Origin: Butyrivibrio sp. WCD3002
Lineage (GTDB): Bacteria; Bacillota; Clostridia; Lachnospirales; Lachnospiraceae
DNA: 35,402 nucleotides
Direction of reading: 5' to 3'
Assembly: GCF_000424265.1 (NCBI RefSeq)
Contig: NZ_AUJO01000029.1
Span: forward strand, 1-35,402
Shown here piece by piece: positions 1 through 8,536 of the stretch; position 1 is the stretch's first letter, and each line of letters opens with the position of its first letter. The notes below the pieces were generated by a model, which saw only the letters and a list, made by a program, of their open reading frames with translations, searched no databases and was not told where the DNA came from. Position numbers and translations under genes: made by a program.

Positions 1-2
1 CT

Positions 3-95
3 CTTTTACTCCTGGACAATTCGATTCATAAAGCATTGGGCCTAGAACATATAGCCCCAGATGATGTAATGCTGTGTCCAGCCCTGTTGAAATAA
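3..95 (+). CDS. Possible 3' end of an unidentified gene, cut by left edge
   Basis: A frame open from the window edge codes for about 30 residues (beginning LLLLDNSIHKALG, ending CPALLK) and stops with TAA. I do not recognise it. It may be the tail of a plus-strand gene or chance. No terminator-like hairpin follows it, and the sequence up to the MATE gene is otherwise non-coding. Confidence 0.2.
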   Translation, partial: LLLLDNSIHKALGLEHIAPDDVMLCPALLK

Positions 96-330
96 AATAG
101 TTTAAGCACAGGCAGATTTCACTGCACCAGAATTTAGTCTTACATACAAGGCATGTGGAATTTAGTCTCGCACACTATTTTCCAGGTGCCCCATTAGCAT
201 GCAAAAAACTATCAAACTGGGTGCTTATGGGCTCATTATATGGCAAAAATATGAAATTGTTAAGGTGCAAAAACGGAATTTAAATCCGCATTTTGAGGCA
301 TTTATTAGCAACTGGAATTTACTTTTTCAT
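96..330. other. Intergenic region with an 11-bp direct repeat
   Basis: Non-coding as far as I can see. The 11-mer GAATTTAGTCT occurs at 130-140 and again at 158-168, a period of 28 bases. The right part holds the likely terminator of the MATE gene (268-295). No promoter was recognised. Confidence 0.4.
268..295 (-). terminator. Probable rho-independent terminator of the MATE gene
   Basis: On the minus strand a short hairpin (CGGA ... TCCG around an AT loop) is followed directly by TTTTTGC, about 35 bases after the MATE stop codon. The stem is short, with an outer CAAAA/TTTTG pairing, so confidence is moderate. Confidence 0.45.
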
Positions 331-1668
331 TTAAGTTTCTTTTGACCTTACGATGAAGTAGACCGTCAAAGTGATCACTCCCGTGATGGCCCATGAGATC
401 GGATAAACTCTGAACAAGGTTCCAAAATCATGGTGCTTTGGAATATATGTAAACACATAGATAAGTCTGAATACACAGGTTCCAAAGATGGATATCAGCG
501 CAGGAGAAAGCGAATGGTTCATACCGCGCAGACAGCCACCGCTTATCTCATAGGAGCCTATAAGGAAATGCAGAATAAACGCATTCATAATTCTGATCAT
601 TGCAAAATCTATAACTGCAGGCTCTGTGGTAAAGAGGCTTATCATCTGATAACGGAAAGTCACCAGTACAAATACCACAACCGCAGATATGCCTACGCCG
701 CATCCCATACATATCCTGAATACCTTTTTACATCTTTCGAATTTGCGGGCACCATAGTTCTGACTTGTGAAGGTAACTCCCGCCTGAACGAAAGAGCTCA
801 TGGCGCAGTAGGATATAAAATCAAAATTGGCAGCTGCGGTAGAACCCGCAATGGCGTCGGAGCCAAAGCTGTTAACCGCTGACTGGATAACAACGTTGGA
901 AAGTGAGAACACCGCACCCTGAAGTCCTGCGGGAAGACCTATCTGCATCATGCGAATAAGATACTTTTTCCTGATCTTTAGCTTTTTAAAGCTCAGTCTG
1001 AAGGCTTCCTCCTCGTTCATCAGAATAAAAAGAATATATCCCGCACCAAACATATTGGAGAGCACCGTAGCCAGCGCAACACCTATTACGTGCAGATGGA
1101 AGCCTATAACGAACAGGAGATTTAAAAGAATATTTATAACACCTGCCATAAGCATGGCATACAGCGGCCTGGCGGAATCCCCCTTACTTCTAAGGACTGC
1201 AGAGCCGTAGTTATATACCATAATTGCAGGCATGGCAAAAAAGTATATCCTAAGATACAGTATTGCCAGCCCCATTACATTTTCCGGCGCTGCCATCAGC
1301 ACCAGTATCGGTTTTGATATGAAAAAGCCAATCAGAATAAGCGCAAAGCCTGCAATGAGAGACAGCGTAATAACGGTATGCACCGTATCGTTTATCTCAT
1401 CCTTATGTCCACCGCCTATCTGCATGGCTATCAGTGCATTAGCACCGACGGACAGACCTATAAAAAAGCTGATTATAAGACCTATTACGGAAGAATTACT
1501 TCCGACCGCCGCCATGGCTTCCGGTGAAGCAAATCTTCCCACAACAGCAAGATCAGCAGCGTTAAAAAGCTGCTGAGAGATGCTGGATATAGCCAGCGGC
1601 AGTGCGAACATTACTATCTTATCCAAAAGACTGCCGTTTAGCATGTCAAAATTATTTTTTCTAGCCAT
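331..1668 (-). CDS. MATE family multidrug/toxin efflux transporter
   Basis: A 445-residue polytopic membrane protein of the MATE (DinF/NorM-like) superfamily, expected to export cationic drugs or metabolites with Na+ or H+ antiport. Visible family features are the N-terminal amphipathic start followed by LPLAISSISQQLFNAADLAVVGR, the repeated hydrophobic helices (about 12) and the length, normal for the family (440-460). The ATG start has a GGAG-type site about 13 bases upstream. It is the last gene of a minus-strand run (27 bases after the esterase stop) and a terminator-like hairpin follows. The family call is secure; the substrate cannot be inferred. Confidence 0.93.
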   Translation of the reverse strand: MARKNNFDMLNGSLLDKIVMFALPLAISSISQQLFNAADLAVVGRFASPEAMAAVGSNSSVIGLIISFFIGLSVGANALIAMQIGGGHKDEINDTVHTVITLSLIAGFALILIGFFISKPILVLMAAPENVMGLAILYLRIYFFAMPAIMVYNYGSAVLRSKGDSARPLYAMLMAGVINILLNLLFVIGFHLHVIGVALATVLSNMFGAGYILFILMNEEEAFRLSFKKLKIRKKYLIRMMQIGLPAGLQGAVFSLSNVVIQSAVNSFGSDAIAGSTAAANFDFISYCAMSSFVQAGVTFTSQNYGARKFERCKKVFRICMGCGVGISAVVVFVLVTFRYQMISLFTTEPAVIDFAMIRIMNAFILHFLIGSYEISGGCLRGMNHSLSPALISIFGTCVFRLIYVFTYIPKHHDFGTLFRVYPISWAITGVITLTVYFIVRSKET

Positions 1669-1695
1669 AAAACTGCTATAAGCTCCTATAAAACG

Positions 1696-2655
1696 TTACT
1701 CAAAAAGTTCCTTGAACCAGTCATTTGCAAGCTCAGGCCAAAGTCTTATCTCGTGAACAGGCTTACCCTCCGGGAATCCGCCGCCCCCGAACATATCAAG
1801 CATTTCCTTCTTTTTCTCGGGAGTGGTCTCTATGGTGTCCTCCCTAAGAGCCTTTATAATGTTTTCAGTCTGCTCCATGGTATACATTCCGCCAAATCTT
1901 CCCTTAGCCCAATCCTCATTTCCAAGGGAAAGCCCGTGATCTCCGTGAGAGAAAAGGTGAAGTGCATGCCTTACTCCTGCTTTCCTAAGTGCAGCTTCGT
2001 ATAAAAAGCTGTTCTCAACAGGAACAAGACCATCCGGTATGGTATGCCATAAAAATGTGGGCGGAGTATCCTTTGTCACTTGTTTTTCCAATGAAAAATA
2101 CTCAAGTTGCTTCTCATCAGCATCCCTTCCAAGAAGTGCAATGAAGGAATCCCTGTGGGCAAACTCCCCTGAGGTGATTACAGGATAACTAAGAAGCGCT
2201 GCATCAGGTCTGTTTGAGATATCCTTTAAGCTCTCATCAGTCTCCTCGATATCCTCATAGTGAACGCACACCGATCCGCAGAGATGTCCCCCTGCAGAAT
2301 ATCCGCATATCATCAGTCTGTCCGGAAGAATTCCGTATTTATCCGCATCCTTCCTTATTTTTCTGATTGCTCTGGACACATCCTTCATGGGCTGAAAATT
2401 CAGCGGTGTATCCATCAAAAGATTGGTTGTGTAGGTAATAACAAATGCATTGTAGCCAAACTCAAAAAATTTAAGTGCCACAAGCTCGCCCTCAGGCGGT
2501 GCCACCATGCAGTAACCGCCTCCGGGAACCACAACGATACAAGGATGCTTTTCATCATCCTCGTGTAAATAGCTGACCATATTAGGTTCAAACCCCAACG
2601 CATGTGAGTAGCTGTACTCACCCTTTTTCCATAAATTAATTCTGTCTGATTTCAT
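1696..2655 (-). CDS. Alpha/beta hydrolase, acetyl-esterase type
   Basis: A 319-residue cytoplasmic serine hydrolase of the esterase/lipase (BD-FAE, acetylxylan-esterase-like) group; no signal peptide. Oxyanion-hole motif PGGGY at residues 44-48, nucleophile elbow GYSAGG with Ser120, probable acid Asp208 (PDGLVP) and catalytic His240 (HGDHGL), so the triad is complete. Members deacylate small esters, including acetylated sugars; the substrate here is unknown. It begins 13 bases after the xpt stop and ends 27 bases before the MATE start, so co-transcription is likely. In a fibre-degrading bacterium removal of sugar acetyl groups is plausible, but that is inference. Confidence 0.88.
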   Translation of the reverse strand: MKSDRINLWKKGEYSYSHALGFEPNMVSYLHEDDEKHPCIVVVPGGGYCMVAPPEGELVALKFFEFGYNAFVITYTTNLLMDTPLNFQPMKDVSRAIRKIRKDADKYGILPDRLMICGYSAGGHLCGSVCVHYEDIEETDESLKDISNRPDAALLSYPVITSGEFAHRDSFIALLGRDADEKQLEYFSLEKQVTKDTPPTFLWHTIPDGLVPVENSFLYEAALRKAGVRHALHLFSHGDHGLSLGNEDWAKGRFGGMYTMEQTENIIKALREDTIETTPEKKKEMLDMFGGGGFPEGKPVHEIRLWPELANDWFKELFE

Positions 2656-2668
2656 GTCCTTTTTTAAT

Positions 2669-3244
2669 TTACTCCCTGAATATTATTGTTCCGTCTTCCT
2701 TCATGTCGTCGATTATTGCAAGGGATGTAACATCAAAGCCCATCTGTCTCACATCATCTCCGCCATGCTGATAGCCCTTCTCGATGCAGATGCCGATACC
2801 CTCTATCTTTGCTCCTGCCTGGTCGCAGATTTCAATAAGTCCCTTCATGGCATTTCCGATAGCAATGAAGTCATCCACAATTATGACATTATCATCCTTC
2901 CCAAGAAAATCTCTTGAAACAACTGCGTCATACTCTTTTCCATAGGTGTAGGAGCTTATTCTTGAAACATATACATCATCTCCAAGATTAAGGCTCTTAG
3001 ATTTCTTTGCAAAAATGACAGGCACATTAAAATGCTTTGCAACAGAGCATGCCACCGCAATTCCCGATGCCTCGATGGTAAGAATTTTCGTAATCTTCTT
3101 ATCCTTGTACTTTTCATAAATAGCTTCCCCAAGTACATCCAAAAGACCAACATCTATCTGGTGATTAAGGAAACTGTCGACCTTTAGTATATTCCCCGGA
3201 TATACACGGCCCTCCTCAAGTATCTTCTCTTCCAGAATTTTCAT
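2669..3244 (-). CDS. xpt: Xanthine phosphoribosyltransferase
   Basis: A 191-residue purine salvage enzyme that converts xanthine and PRPP to XMP in the cytoplasm. The N-terminus MKILEEKILEEGRV, the segment KILTIEASGIA and the PRPP-binding loop VIIVDDFIAIGNA (residues 120-132, Asp124-Asp125) are typical of Firmicute Xpt, and the length matches. RBS AGCGAGG precedes the ATG. In many Firmicutes xpt follows a guanine riboswitch; here only 32 bases separate it from the upstream metallophosphoesterase gene, and no riboswitch can fit there. Expression is probably by read-through from upstream genes. Confidence 0.95.
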   Translation of the reverse strand: MKILEEKILEEGRVYPGNILKVDSFLNHQIDVGLLDVLGEAIYEKYKDKKITKILTIEASGIAVACSVAKHFNVPVIFAKKSKSLNLGDDVYVSRISSYTYGKEYDAVVSRDFLGKDDNVIIVDDFIAIGNAMKGLIEICDQAGAKIEGIGICIEKGYQHGGDDVRQMGFDVTSLAIIDDMKEDGTIIFRE

Positions 3245-3276
3245 GAAGTACCTCGCTTTCTGCTATAAAAAACCCA

Positions 3277-4365
3277 TTAGTGTTTCCCTATATCCATCAT
3301 AACATACTCAGACTTTGTGCCTGTCTTAAAATCCACCGCCCAGTCAGAGATTCCGGAGGTTACAATGAAATCCACATTTCCCCGTCTCTCGTATCCATAG
3401 GTCCTGTCGTTTATACCCATCCACACTCCAAGATAAGTGATTGGTATAAGCTGTCCGCCATGGGTGTGGCCTGAAATCACAAGGTCTGCAGCTGTTTTGG
3501 ATTCTTTATCATAATCCGTAGGTTCATGATCCATTACGATAATATATTTTGAGGTATCAGCTCCCTCAAGGAGCTCTGCCAGCTCTTTTCTGTCTGAAGT
3601 TATGGCATCAGCTCTTCCCACAATGCACAGATCGCCGGCGTACTCCAGCTGATCCTCCATGACATGGACACCATTTTTTGTAAGCTCATTTACAAGGTCC
3701 TCAGCGGTAAAATCCCTTGGTCCGTAGCTGCTCTTATCGTGGTTACCAAAGGCATACCAGACTCCGTATTTTGCATCAATTGATCCAAGCGCCTCACAGG
3801 CACGAACCATGTCCTCTCTTTTGGTATCGCTGTCAACGTAGTCTCCGGGAATAAGAACGATATCCGGATTCTGCTCCTTTATTTTCTCAATTTCCTTTGC
3901 AAAGCCCTCGCCGTCAAAGGTGGTACCTATATGGGAGTCCGCAAAGAAAACGGCCTTCACGTTTTCCGAGAGCTTATCCGTCTCAAGAGTATAGTCCGTC
4001 TGCCACACATGCATGCAAAGAAAATTAGCAACAAGCAGGTAAACGGCTGACACCACCATGGTGCACCAGCCCTGATAATAATACTTAAATTCTGTGCCTC
4101 TTCTTTTCCTGATTATTCCAAAAATCAGTCCAAAGAGCAGGGTAAATGCAAGCACATGCAGATAGATGGCAAAGGCATTTATAATTCCAAGAAAATAGCA
4201 TGGCAGTGCAAAGCCTGCAGCATTTATGAAAACCAGAATAAGCCTTCTTAGCCACTTATTCCGAATACTCTTAAAAATCCCGAATCTTCCTACGGCCCTT
4301 ACCATATAGATAAAGCCCATCAAACACAGTATAGAAACTATAATAAAGCCGATTATCCAGATCAT
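3277..4365 (-). CDS. Membrane-anchored metallophosphoesterase (YkuE/YaeI-like)
   Basis: A 362-residue protein with three or four N-terminal transmembrane helices (about residues 3-22, 41-60, 64-84, 101-119) followed by a calcineurin-like phosphoesterase domain. Metal-ligand motifs are all present: FADSHIG (141-147), GDYVD (174-178), GNHD (207-210), DHEP (280-283) and SGHTHGGQ (298-305). The catalytic domain should face outside the membrane. Related proteins act on phospholipid or UDP-sugar-lipid substrates; the substrate here is unknown. It starts 3 bases after the stop of the Nif11-like gene, indicating tight co-transcription. Confidence 0.9.
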   Translation of the reverse strand: MIWIIGFIIVSILCLMGFIYMVRAVGRFGIFKSIRNKWLRRLILVFINAAGFALPCYFLGIINAFAIYLHVLAFTLLFGLIFGIIRKRRGTEFKYYYQGWCTMVVSAVYLLVANFLCMHVWQTDYTLETDKLSENVKAVFFADSHIGTTFDGEGFAKEIEKIKEQNPDIVLIPGDYVDSDTKREDMVRACEALGSIDAKYGVWYAFGNHDKSSYGPRDFTAEDLVNELTKNGVHVMEDQLEYAGDLCIVGRADAITSDRKELAELLEGADTSKYIIVMDHEPTDYDKESKTAADLVISGHTHGGQLIPITYLGVWMGINDRTYGYERRGNVDFIVTSGISDWAVDFKTGTKSEYVMMDIGKH

Positions 4366-4368
4366 AAA

Positions 4369-4656
4369 TTACAGGTCCCTAAGTCTCATCATAAAAATTG
4401 AATACTCATCATTTTGAAAATCAAGGTCTGGTGAATTCTCTCCTCCGCCGTTGGTACTTCTTTTTATCTCAGCGTAGAACTCCTCTCCCTGATTGACGAT
4501 GTCCATGACAGACATGGAGAATCCGTTTTCTGTAGCAATAGCGCAAAAATCTGCAATCGGATTTTCTGAAGCTCTTGTTCCAAGAAGCTTTTCCTTTAAT
4601 GCCTTGTCATCTCGTGCCTTATTTAGCAGCTCTTCCAATTTTTCAGTAATCTCCAT
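4369..4656 (-). CDS. Nif11-like leader-domain small protein (orphan)
   Basis: A 95-residue protein matching the Nif11 / nitrile-hydratase-like leader family: an N-terminal amphipathic segment (KLEELLNKARDDKALKEKLL), the conserved block NPIADFCAIATENGFSM at about residues 32-48, then a short tail after a Gly-Gly-Gly at about residues 70-72. In RiPP systems such leaders precede a double-Gly cleavage site and a modified core. The tail here (DLDFQNDEYSIFMM type) has no Cys and little Ser/Thr, and no modification enzyme or peptidase-transporter is nearby, so a RiPP role is doubtful. Strong RBS GGAGGAG. It is followed after 3 bases by the metallophosphoesterase gene. Confidence 0.8.
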   Translation of the reverse strand: MEITEKLEELLNKARDDKALKEKLLGTRASENPIADFCAIATENGFSMSVMDIVNQGEEFYAEIKRSTNGGGENSPDLDFQNDEYSIFMMRLRDL

Positions 4657-4683
4657 AACCTGTCTCCTCCTATGTATTTTTTA

Positions 4684-4717
4684 TTTTCTGCGGCGGTCCC
4701 TAATCCTTCGCAGAAAA
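4684..4717. repeat. Intercistronic inverted repeat
   Basis: TTTTCTGCG (4684-4692) pairs perfectly with CGCAGAAAA (4709-4717), with a 16-nt loop, in the gap between the histidine phosphatase stop and the Nif11-like start. No U-tract follows the stem on the minus strand, so it could be a processing or attenuation hairpin rather than a simple terminator. Confidence 0.5.
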
Positions 4718-4726
4718 ATCCAATTC

Positions 4727-5512
4727 TCAGTGTCTCTCATCCTCATTCTCAAAGCGTTCACAGAACCTTGCCGAAAAAGAAGGCTTCTCATTCTCTAGTG
4801 TCAGATGGGTGATATCACCGACTCTAAGGGTTCTGAAAACAGCAATTCCCTTTTCTCTCTCCTCAGTCACGATCTCTGTAACAGAAGTTGGTGCCATGGC
4901 AAGAAACTGCATGGGCACAAAGGGTGATACGCCCCAGAGATATGACAGCAGTACAGATGTCAGTCCAAAATGGCAGAAGAATGCGATTGTCTTATCATTG
5001 CTCTCTCTAACCTTAAAAACATTGCCGTCACGCTCATAGCCATAATCAGATAAAAGCTGATTGAATCCGGAAATTACTCTCTCATATACCTCCGGCATAT
5101 CCGTGTACTTCACAATGTCAGAATCCATATAGGTGTGAACATCCAAAATCTCAGGATGAGCCTTGTAATAGGATGGCATAACGTCCCAAACTATGCGCTT
5201 ATGGTACTCATCTGAATCCTTTTTCTTAAAAAGCTCGTTGGGGTATGCCTTCTTTGTCTCCTCATCGGCAAGGTTTGGATCAAAAAGTGCCGGAAATTCC
5301 TCAAGCCACCTTAAGGTTGTCGCTTCCTTTCCCAAAACCTCCAGAGAATACTCCGCAGTTCTCTGAGCACGTCCGCAGGGGGACACATACACATCATCTA
5401 TTCCAAAATCCTGAATGTGCTTTGCAAGGCACTGTGCCTCTATCTTCCCTTTTTCTGTAAGTCCGTCAATTTTGTAGTCGGGATCCCCGTGTCTGATAAA
5501 TAAAAGTCTCAT
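4727..5512 (-). CDS. Histidine phosphatase (phosphoglycerate mutase-like) family protein
   Basis: A 261-residue cytoplasmic protein of the histidine phosphatase superfamily. The phospho-accepting motif RHG is at residues 7-9 (FIRHGDPDY), the second arginine segment SPCGRAQRTAEY follows near residue 45, and a CHFG motif late in the chain supplies the second histidine. Members are broad phosphatases or phosphoglycerate-mutase-like enzymes. A long insert between the arginine motif and CHFG makes it longer than the usual cobC/gpmB type (about 200), so the substrate is not predictable. It lies 60 bases after the rhomboid gene on the same strand. Confidence 0.88.
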   Translation of the reverse strand: MRLLFIRHGDPDYKIDGLTEKGKIEAQCLAKHIQDFGIDDVYVSPCGRAQRTAEYSLEVLGKEATTLRWLEEFPALFDPNLADEETKKAYPNELFKKKDSDEYHKRIVWDVMPSYYKAHPEILDVHTYMDSDIVKYTDMPEVYERVISGFNQLLSDYGYERDGNVFKVRESNDKTIAFFCHFGLTSVLLSYLWGVSPFVPMQFLAMAPTSVTEIVTEEREKGIAVFRTLRVGDITHLTLENEKPSFSARFCERFENEDERH

Positions 5513-5572
5513 TTTTTCATATACTCCTCATTCCGGTTATTAAACGGCTTAGCCGGCATCTTTACCTACTGC

Positions 5573-6139
5573 TCACTTGGCCTTATTAAGTCTGTAGCCT
5601 GCAACCGAGCCCACAATACCACCAAGGATATGGGTCAGATTCGAAATATCGTCCTGTAAAAAGATTCCCTCATACACCTGCTGTCCTATGAAAACAATGG
5701 TAACAAGTATGAAGGTAAGCGGAATCTCTCCGTCCTTAAAGCCTGTAAAGGATGTCATTAAAATAAAAGCAAAAACAACACCGCTGGCGCCGCAAAGTGC
5801 TGCCTCAGGAAAAAGAATAAAATGAAACAGTCCCGTCACCACGGCAGTTATCAAAATAACCAGTATCAGCTTCTTTGAACCGTACTTTTCCTCAAGCATG
5901 GGACCAAGCAACAGAATATAGGTGGCGTTACCTATAAAGTGCTCCCATCCTGCATGTCCAAGCACATGAGTAAAAAATCTCACGTAAGTAAGCGGTGATG
6001 TAAGCGGCCAGCGATAGGTCATAAAAAGCAGCTGATTTGAAAATCCAACTGTGAGATAATTAACGACCATCACGATAAAGCTTATAAAGATAAATCCCAA
6101 TGTTACGGGAGAATTAAAGGATATCTTAAACTTCTTCAT
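5573..6139 (-). CDS. Rhomboid family intramembrane serine protease
   Basis: A compact 188-residue membrane protein with about six hydrophobic helices. Rhomboid landmarks are present: HAGWEHFIGN (residues 62-71, with the conserved His and Asn), the catalytic GASG motif with Ser119, and THILGG with the catalytic His170 in the last helix. The Ser-His dyad is therefore intact and the protein is probably active in cleaving membrane helices. The minimal six-helix form is usual in bacteria. It sits between the patatin gene (43-base gap) and the histidine phosphatase gene, probably in one transcript. The substrate is unknown. Confidence 0.9.
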   Translation of the reverse strand: MKKFKISFNSPVTLGFIFISFIVMVVNYLTVGFSNQLLFMTYRWPLTSPLTYVRFFTHVLGHAGWEHFIGNATYILLLGPMLEEKYGSKKLILVILITAVVTGLFHFILFPEAALCGASGVVFAFILMTSFTGFKDGEIPLTFILVTIVFIGQQVYEGIFLQDDISNLTHILGGIVGSVAGYRLNKAK

Positions 6140-6182
6140 TTCTTTTCCTCCGAATAATCGGTGTTCACAAAAATATCTTCTA

Positions 6183-7037
6183 TTATTTTATCTGGTCTGT
6201 AACCCAGTTACTCTCCTTAAGAAACTCTTCACCCGCTTCTCTTCCGATTCTGTAAACTCTCTCGATCTCAGAGGGATCGGTCTCAGCAGCTTTTATGGCA
6301 AGAGGCTCCTTTGGACGAATAACTAAAACTTCGCCGCGTTTCTCTTTTTCCCTGATATATCGCTTTTCCTCATTATACATTATATGACGGTTTTCCAAAG
6401 TATTTATCATATTTGGATATTTTCTAAGAGTCATTTTTACAAGAGGCATGTACTGCTGCTTACCCTTAATGTAGTCTGCAGGCTGGGTCTCAATGACAAG
6501 AATCTTGTCATAGCCCTGATCCTCCATGAATTTTAAGGGTATGGAATCCGCAGCGCCGCCATCTAAGTAAACTCCGCCGTCAATTTCAACGGGCCTTGAA
6601 ACGATGGGCATTGACGCAGATGCTCTTATCCACTCCATATCCTTTCCCATTCCGCTGTCACACCTGTGATAAACAGGTCCGCCAGTCCTGATGTCTGTTG
6701 CCACGCAGTAAAACTCCATGGGATTTTTCTCAAAGGTCTCGTAGTCCCACAGATCAAGCTTGTAGGGAAGCTCTGAATAGCAGAACTTCACATTAAAAAT
6801 ATTTCCGGTTCTAAGCAGCGATTCCATGCTGTGATATCTCTTATCTGAGCAATACTTTTTGTTGTATCTGTAGGCTCTGCCTATCTGCTTTGATTTAAGA
6901 TTTATTCCAAAGGTTGCCCCTGCAGAAACACCCACAGCGCCGTCAAAGATAATTCCCTTTTCCATGAAGACGTCCAGCACGCCGCAGGTAAACATACCGC
7001 GCATTGCTCCGCCTTCCATAACGATTCCGGTTTTCAT
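6183..7037 (-). CDS. Patatin-like phospholipase
   Basis: A 284-residue cytoplasmic lipid acyl hydrolase. It has the glycine-rich oxyanion motif EGGAMRGMF (residues 8-16), the nucleophile motif GVSAG with Ser38, and the dyad Asp in DGG (Asp159), so the Ser-Asp dyad is complete. This subgroup matches the YjjU/RssA-like patatins of Firmicutes. Expected activity is hydrolysis of phospholipid or lysophospholipid acyl chains. RBS GGGAG precedes the ATG. It is the first gene of the long minus-strand run and faces the divergent HD gene across a 181-base promoter region. Confidence 0.9.
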   Translation of the reverse strand: MKTGIVMEGGAMRGMFTCGVLDVFMEKGIIFDGAVGVSAGATFGINLKSKQIGRAYRYNKKYCSDKRYHSMESLLRTGNIFNVKFCYSELPYKLDLWDYETFEKNPMEFYCVATDIRTGGPVYHRCDSGMGKDMEWIRASASMPIVSRPVEIDGGVYLDGGAADSIPLKFMEDQGYDKILVIETQPADYIKGKQQYMPLVKMTLRKYPNMINTLENRHIMYNEEKRYIREKEKRGEVLVIRPKEPLAIKAAETDPSEIERVYRIGREAGEEFLKESNWVTDQIK

Positions 7038-7218
7038 ATTATTGTCTCCCTGGTAAACTTTTTCCTATATAAAACAGTCCCATAAAATGCAGAACCCATA
7101 TCTGAATTTTCCTTCAAACATTGATTATATCACCCTCTGCCTCTCAAAAAGCGCTAAATTATGATATTATTTTTGAGGGTAAAAGCAAGACAATTAACAA
7201 ACAAAATCGGAGTAAATC
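7038..7218. promoter_or_regulatory. Divergent promoter region between patatin run and HD gene
   Basis: On the minus strand TGATATAAT (complement of 7124-7132) is a good extended -10 for the patatin run, although no clear -35 precedes it. An inverted repeat CTCAAAAA (7143-7150) / TTTTTGAG (7170-7177) with a 19-base spacer lies between the two genes and could be an operator. The HD gene has RBS CGGAG just before its ATG. Confidence 0.4.
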
Positions 7219-7992
7219 ATGAACATAGACAGAAAAAGAGTCCGCGAGCAGTTCGCCGCATATACAAGAAATTACGATCCGGAGGATCCAAAGATTGCCC
7301 TTAAAATATCACACACCTACAGGGTTGCCGAGAGCTGCGAAAAAATTGCAAAATCAATCGGCATGTCGGATGAGGATGCCGCCTTTGCCTGGCTTTCCGG
7401 AATGCTTCACGACATCGGAAGATTTGAGCAGGTGGTAAGATATAACACCTTCATAGATTCTCAGTCGGTGGATCACGCTGAGTTTGGCTCGGATCTTCTT
7501 TTTGGAGAAGACAATCTTATAAGCCTTTTTACTGATGACATGTCCTGCAATGACATAATGGAAATCGTTATCAGGCAGCACAATAAATTCTGCATCAGAG
7601 AGGATATCACAGGCAAAACTCTGGACTTTTGCAACATTCTAAGGGATGCCGACAAGGTGGATATCCTTAGAGTAAATATCGAAACTCCCATGGAAGATAT
7701 CTACAACGTATCCAGGGATGAGCTGATAAGCTCCGGCGTAACTCCCGCTGTGATGGATCAGGTCCGTGAGCACCACGCAGTTTTAAGGTCCGTTATGAAA
7801 ACGCCTGCAGACCATCTTATCAGTCACATAGCACTTGCCTTCGAGCTTGTTTATCCCCTTAGCTGGGAGCTTGCAAAGGAACAGGGCTATCTTGATCAGA
7901 TGTATGATTTCCCCTCAAAAAATGAAGAAATGCTTAAAGCTCTTGCAGATACCCGCAAGGAACTTGAAGCATTCTACGCAGCCAAAAGCTAA
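7219..7992 (+). CDS. HD-domain phosphohydrolase-like protein
   Basis: A 257-residue soluble protein with an HD domain in the N-terminal half. Metal ligands visible are His32 (KISHTYRV), His64-Asp65 (MLHDIGRFEQ), His86 (VDHAEFG), His121 (RQHNKF) and Asp145 (RDADKVD). The family hydrolyses phosphomonoesters or nucleotides; the particular substrate is not evident. No output or sensor domain is attached. It is one of only two complete plus-strand genes and is convergent with ybaK, 50 bases downstream. A weak shared hairpin (GCTAAAT ... ATTTAGC, 7988-8034) may end both transcripts. Confidence 0.85.
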   Translation: MNIDRKRVREQFAAYTRNYDPEDPKIALKISHTYRVAESCEKIAKSIGMSDEDAAFAWLSGMLHDIGRFEQVVRYNTFIDSQSVDHAEFGSDLLFGEDNLISLFTDDMSCNDIMEIVIRQHNKFCIREDITGKTLDFCNILRDADKVDILRVNIETPMEDIYNVSRDELISSGVTPAVMDQVREHHAVLRSVMKTPADHLISHIALAFELVYPLSWELAKEQGYLDQMYDFPSKNEEMLKALADTRKELEAFYAAKS

Positions 7993-8042
7993 ATCAGATC
8001 TGCAATTATCCTGACTCTCAAAGAGTATTTAGCATCTAAGGT

Positions 8043-8516
8043 TTACACAATATCTGCCGGCTTACAATTTACTACGCTAATAAGATCCGCCGGTGAAAGC
8101 TCTATCTGAAAGCCAACCTTTCCGGCGCTTACAAAAATATGGTCATACTTATCTGCAGTCTCGTGTATAAAGGTCGGAAACTGCTTCTTCATTCCAATGG
8201 GGGAGCAGCCTCCGTGAACATATCCGGTAAGCGGTAAAAGCTCCTTTTGCTTAATCATGCTTACCGCTTTCTCACCTGCTGCCTTCGCAGCTTTTTTAAG
8301 ATCAAGCTCCTCTTTTACAGGAACAACGAAGACAAAATACGCTCCGGATTTTCCCTGAGTCACCAGAGTCTTAAAAACCTTATCCGGATCCTCACCAAGA
8401 ATCTCTGCAATTTCTTCGCCGCTCATGGTAGCGTCAGGATTATAGGCATGACTCTCATAGACAATCTTCTTACCATCAAGTACACGCATTACGTTTGTCT
8501 TTTCTTCTTTTTTCAT
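8043..8516 (-). CDS. ybaK: Cys-tRNA(Pro)/Cys-tRNA(Cys) deacylase, YbaK/EbsC family
   Basis: A 157-residue cytoplasmic editing enzyme related to the ProRS INS domain, which clears mischarged Cys-tRNA(Pro). Family hallmarks are TMSGEEIAEILGEDPDKVFKTL, the active-site lysine region TLVTQGKSG followed by FVVPV, and GYVHGGCSPIGMKKQFP near residues 98-114. The length matches YbaK exactly. The start codon follows a weak RBS (GGAGTA). It lies downstream of the GlsB-like gene, separated by a strong terminator. Confidence 0.93.
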   Translation of the reverse strand: MKKEEKTNVMRVLDGKKIVYESHAYNPDATMSGEEIAEILGEDPDKVFKTLVTQGKSGAYFVFVVPVKEELDLKKAAKAAGEKAVSMIKQKELLPLTGYVHGGCSPIGMKKQFPTFIHETADKYDHIFVSAGKVGFQIELSPADLISVVNCKPADIV

Positions 8517-8536
8517 AAATACTCCAAATAAAAATT

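Noticed and set aside
2415..3153. Alternative minus-strand and plus-strand frames over the esterase and xpt genes
   Set aside because: They lie inside well-supported genes, have no RBS and show no family resemblance.
3245..3276. Purine riboswitch expected before xpt
   Set aside because: Only 32 bases separate the genes; an aptamer of about 65 bases plus terminator cannot fit and no core sequence is seen.
4369..4656. Lanthipeptide or other RiPP cluster
   Set aside because: The Nif11-like tail lacks Cys and is poor in Ser/Thr, and no LanM, radical SAM or peptidase-ABC gene is present in the window.
7988..8034. Strong bidirectional terminator between the HD gene and ybaK
   Set aside because: Only a 7-base stem with a long loop and no clear U-tract; mentioned as weak, not listed as a terminator.
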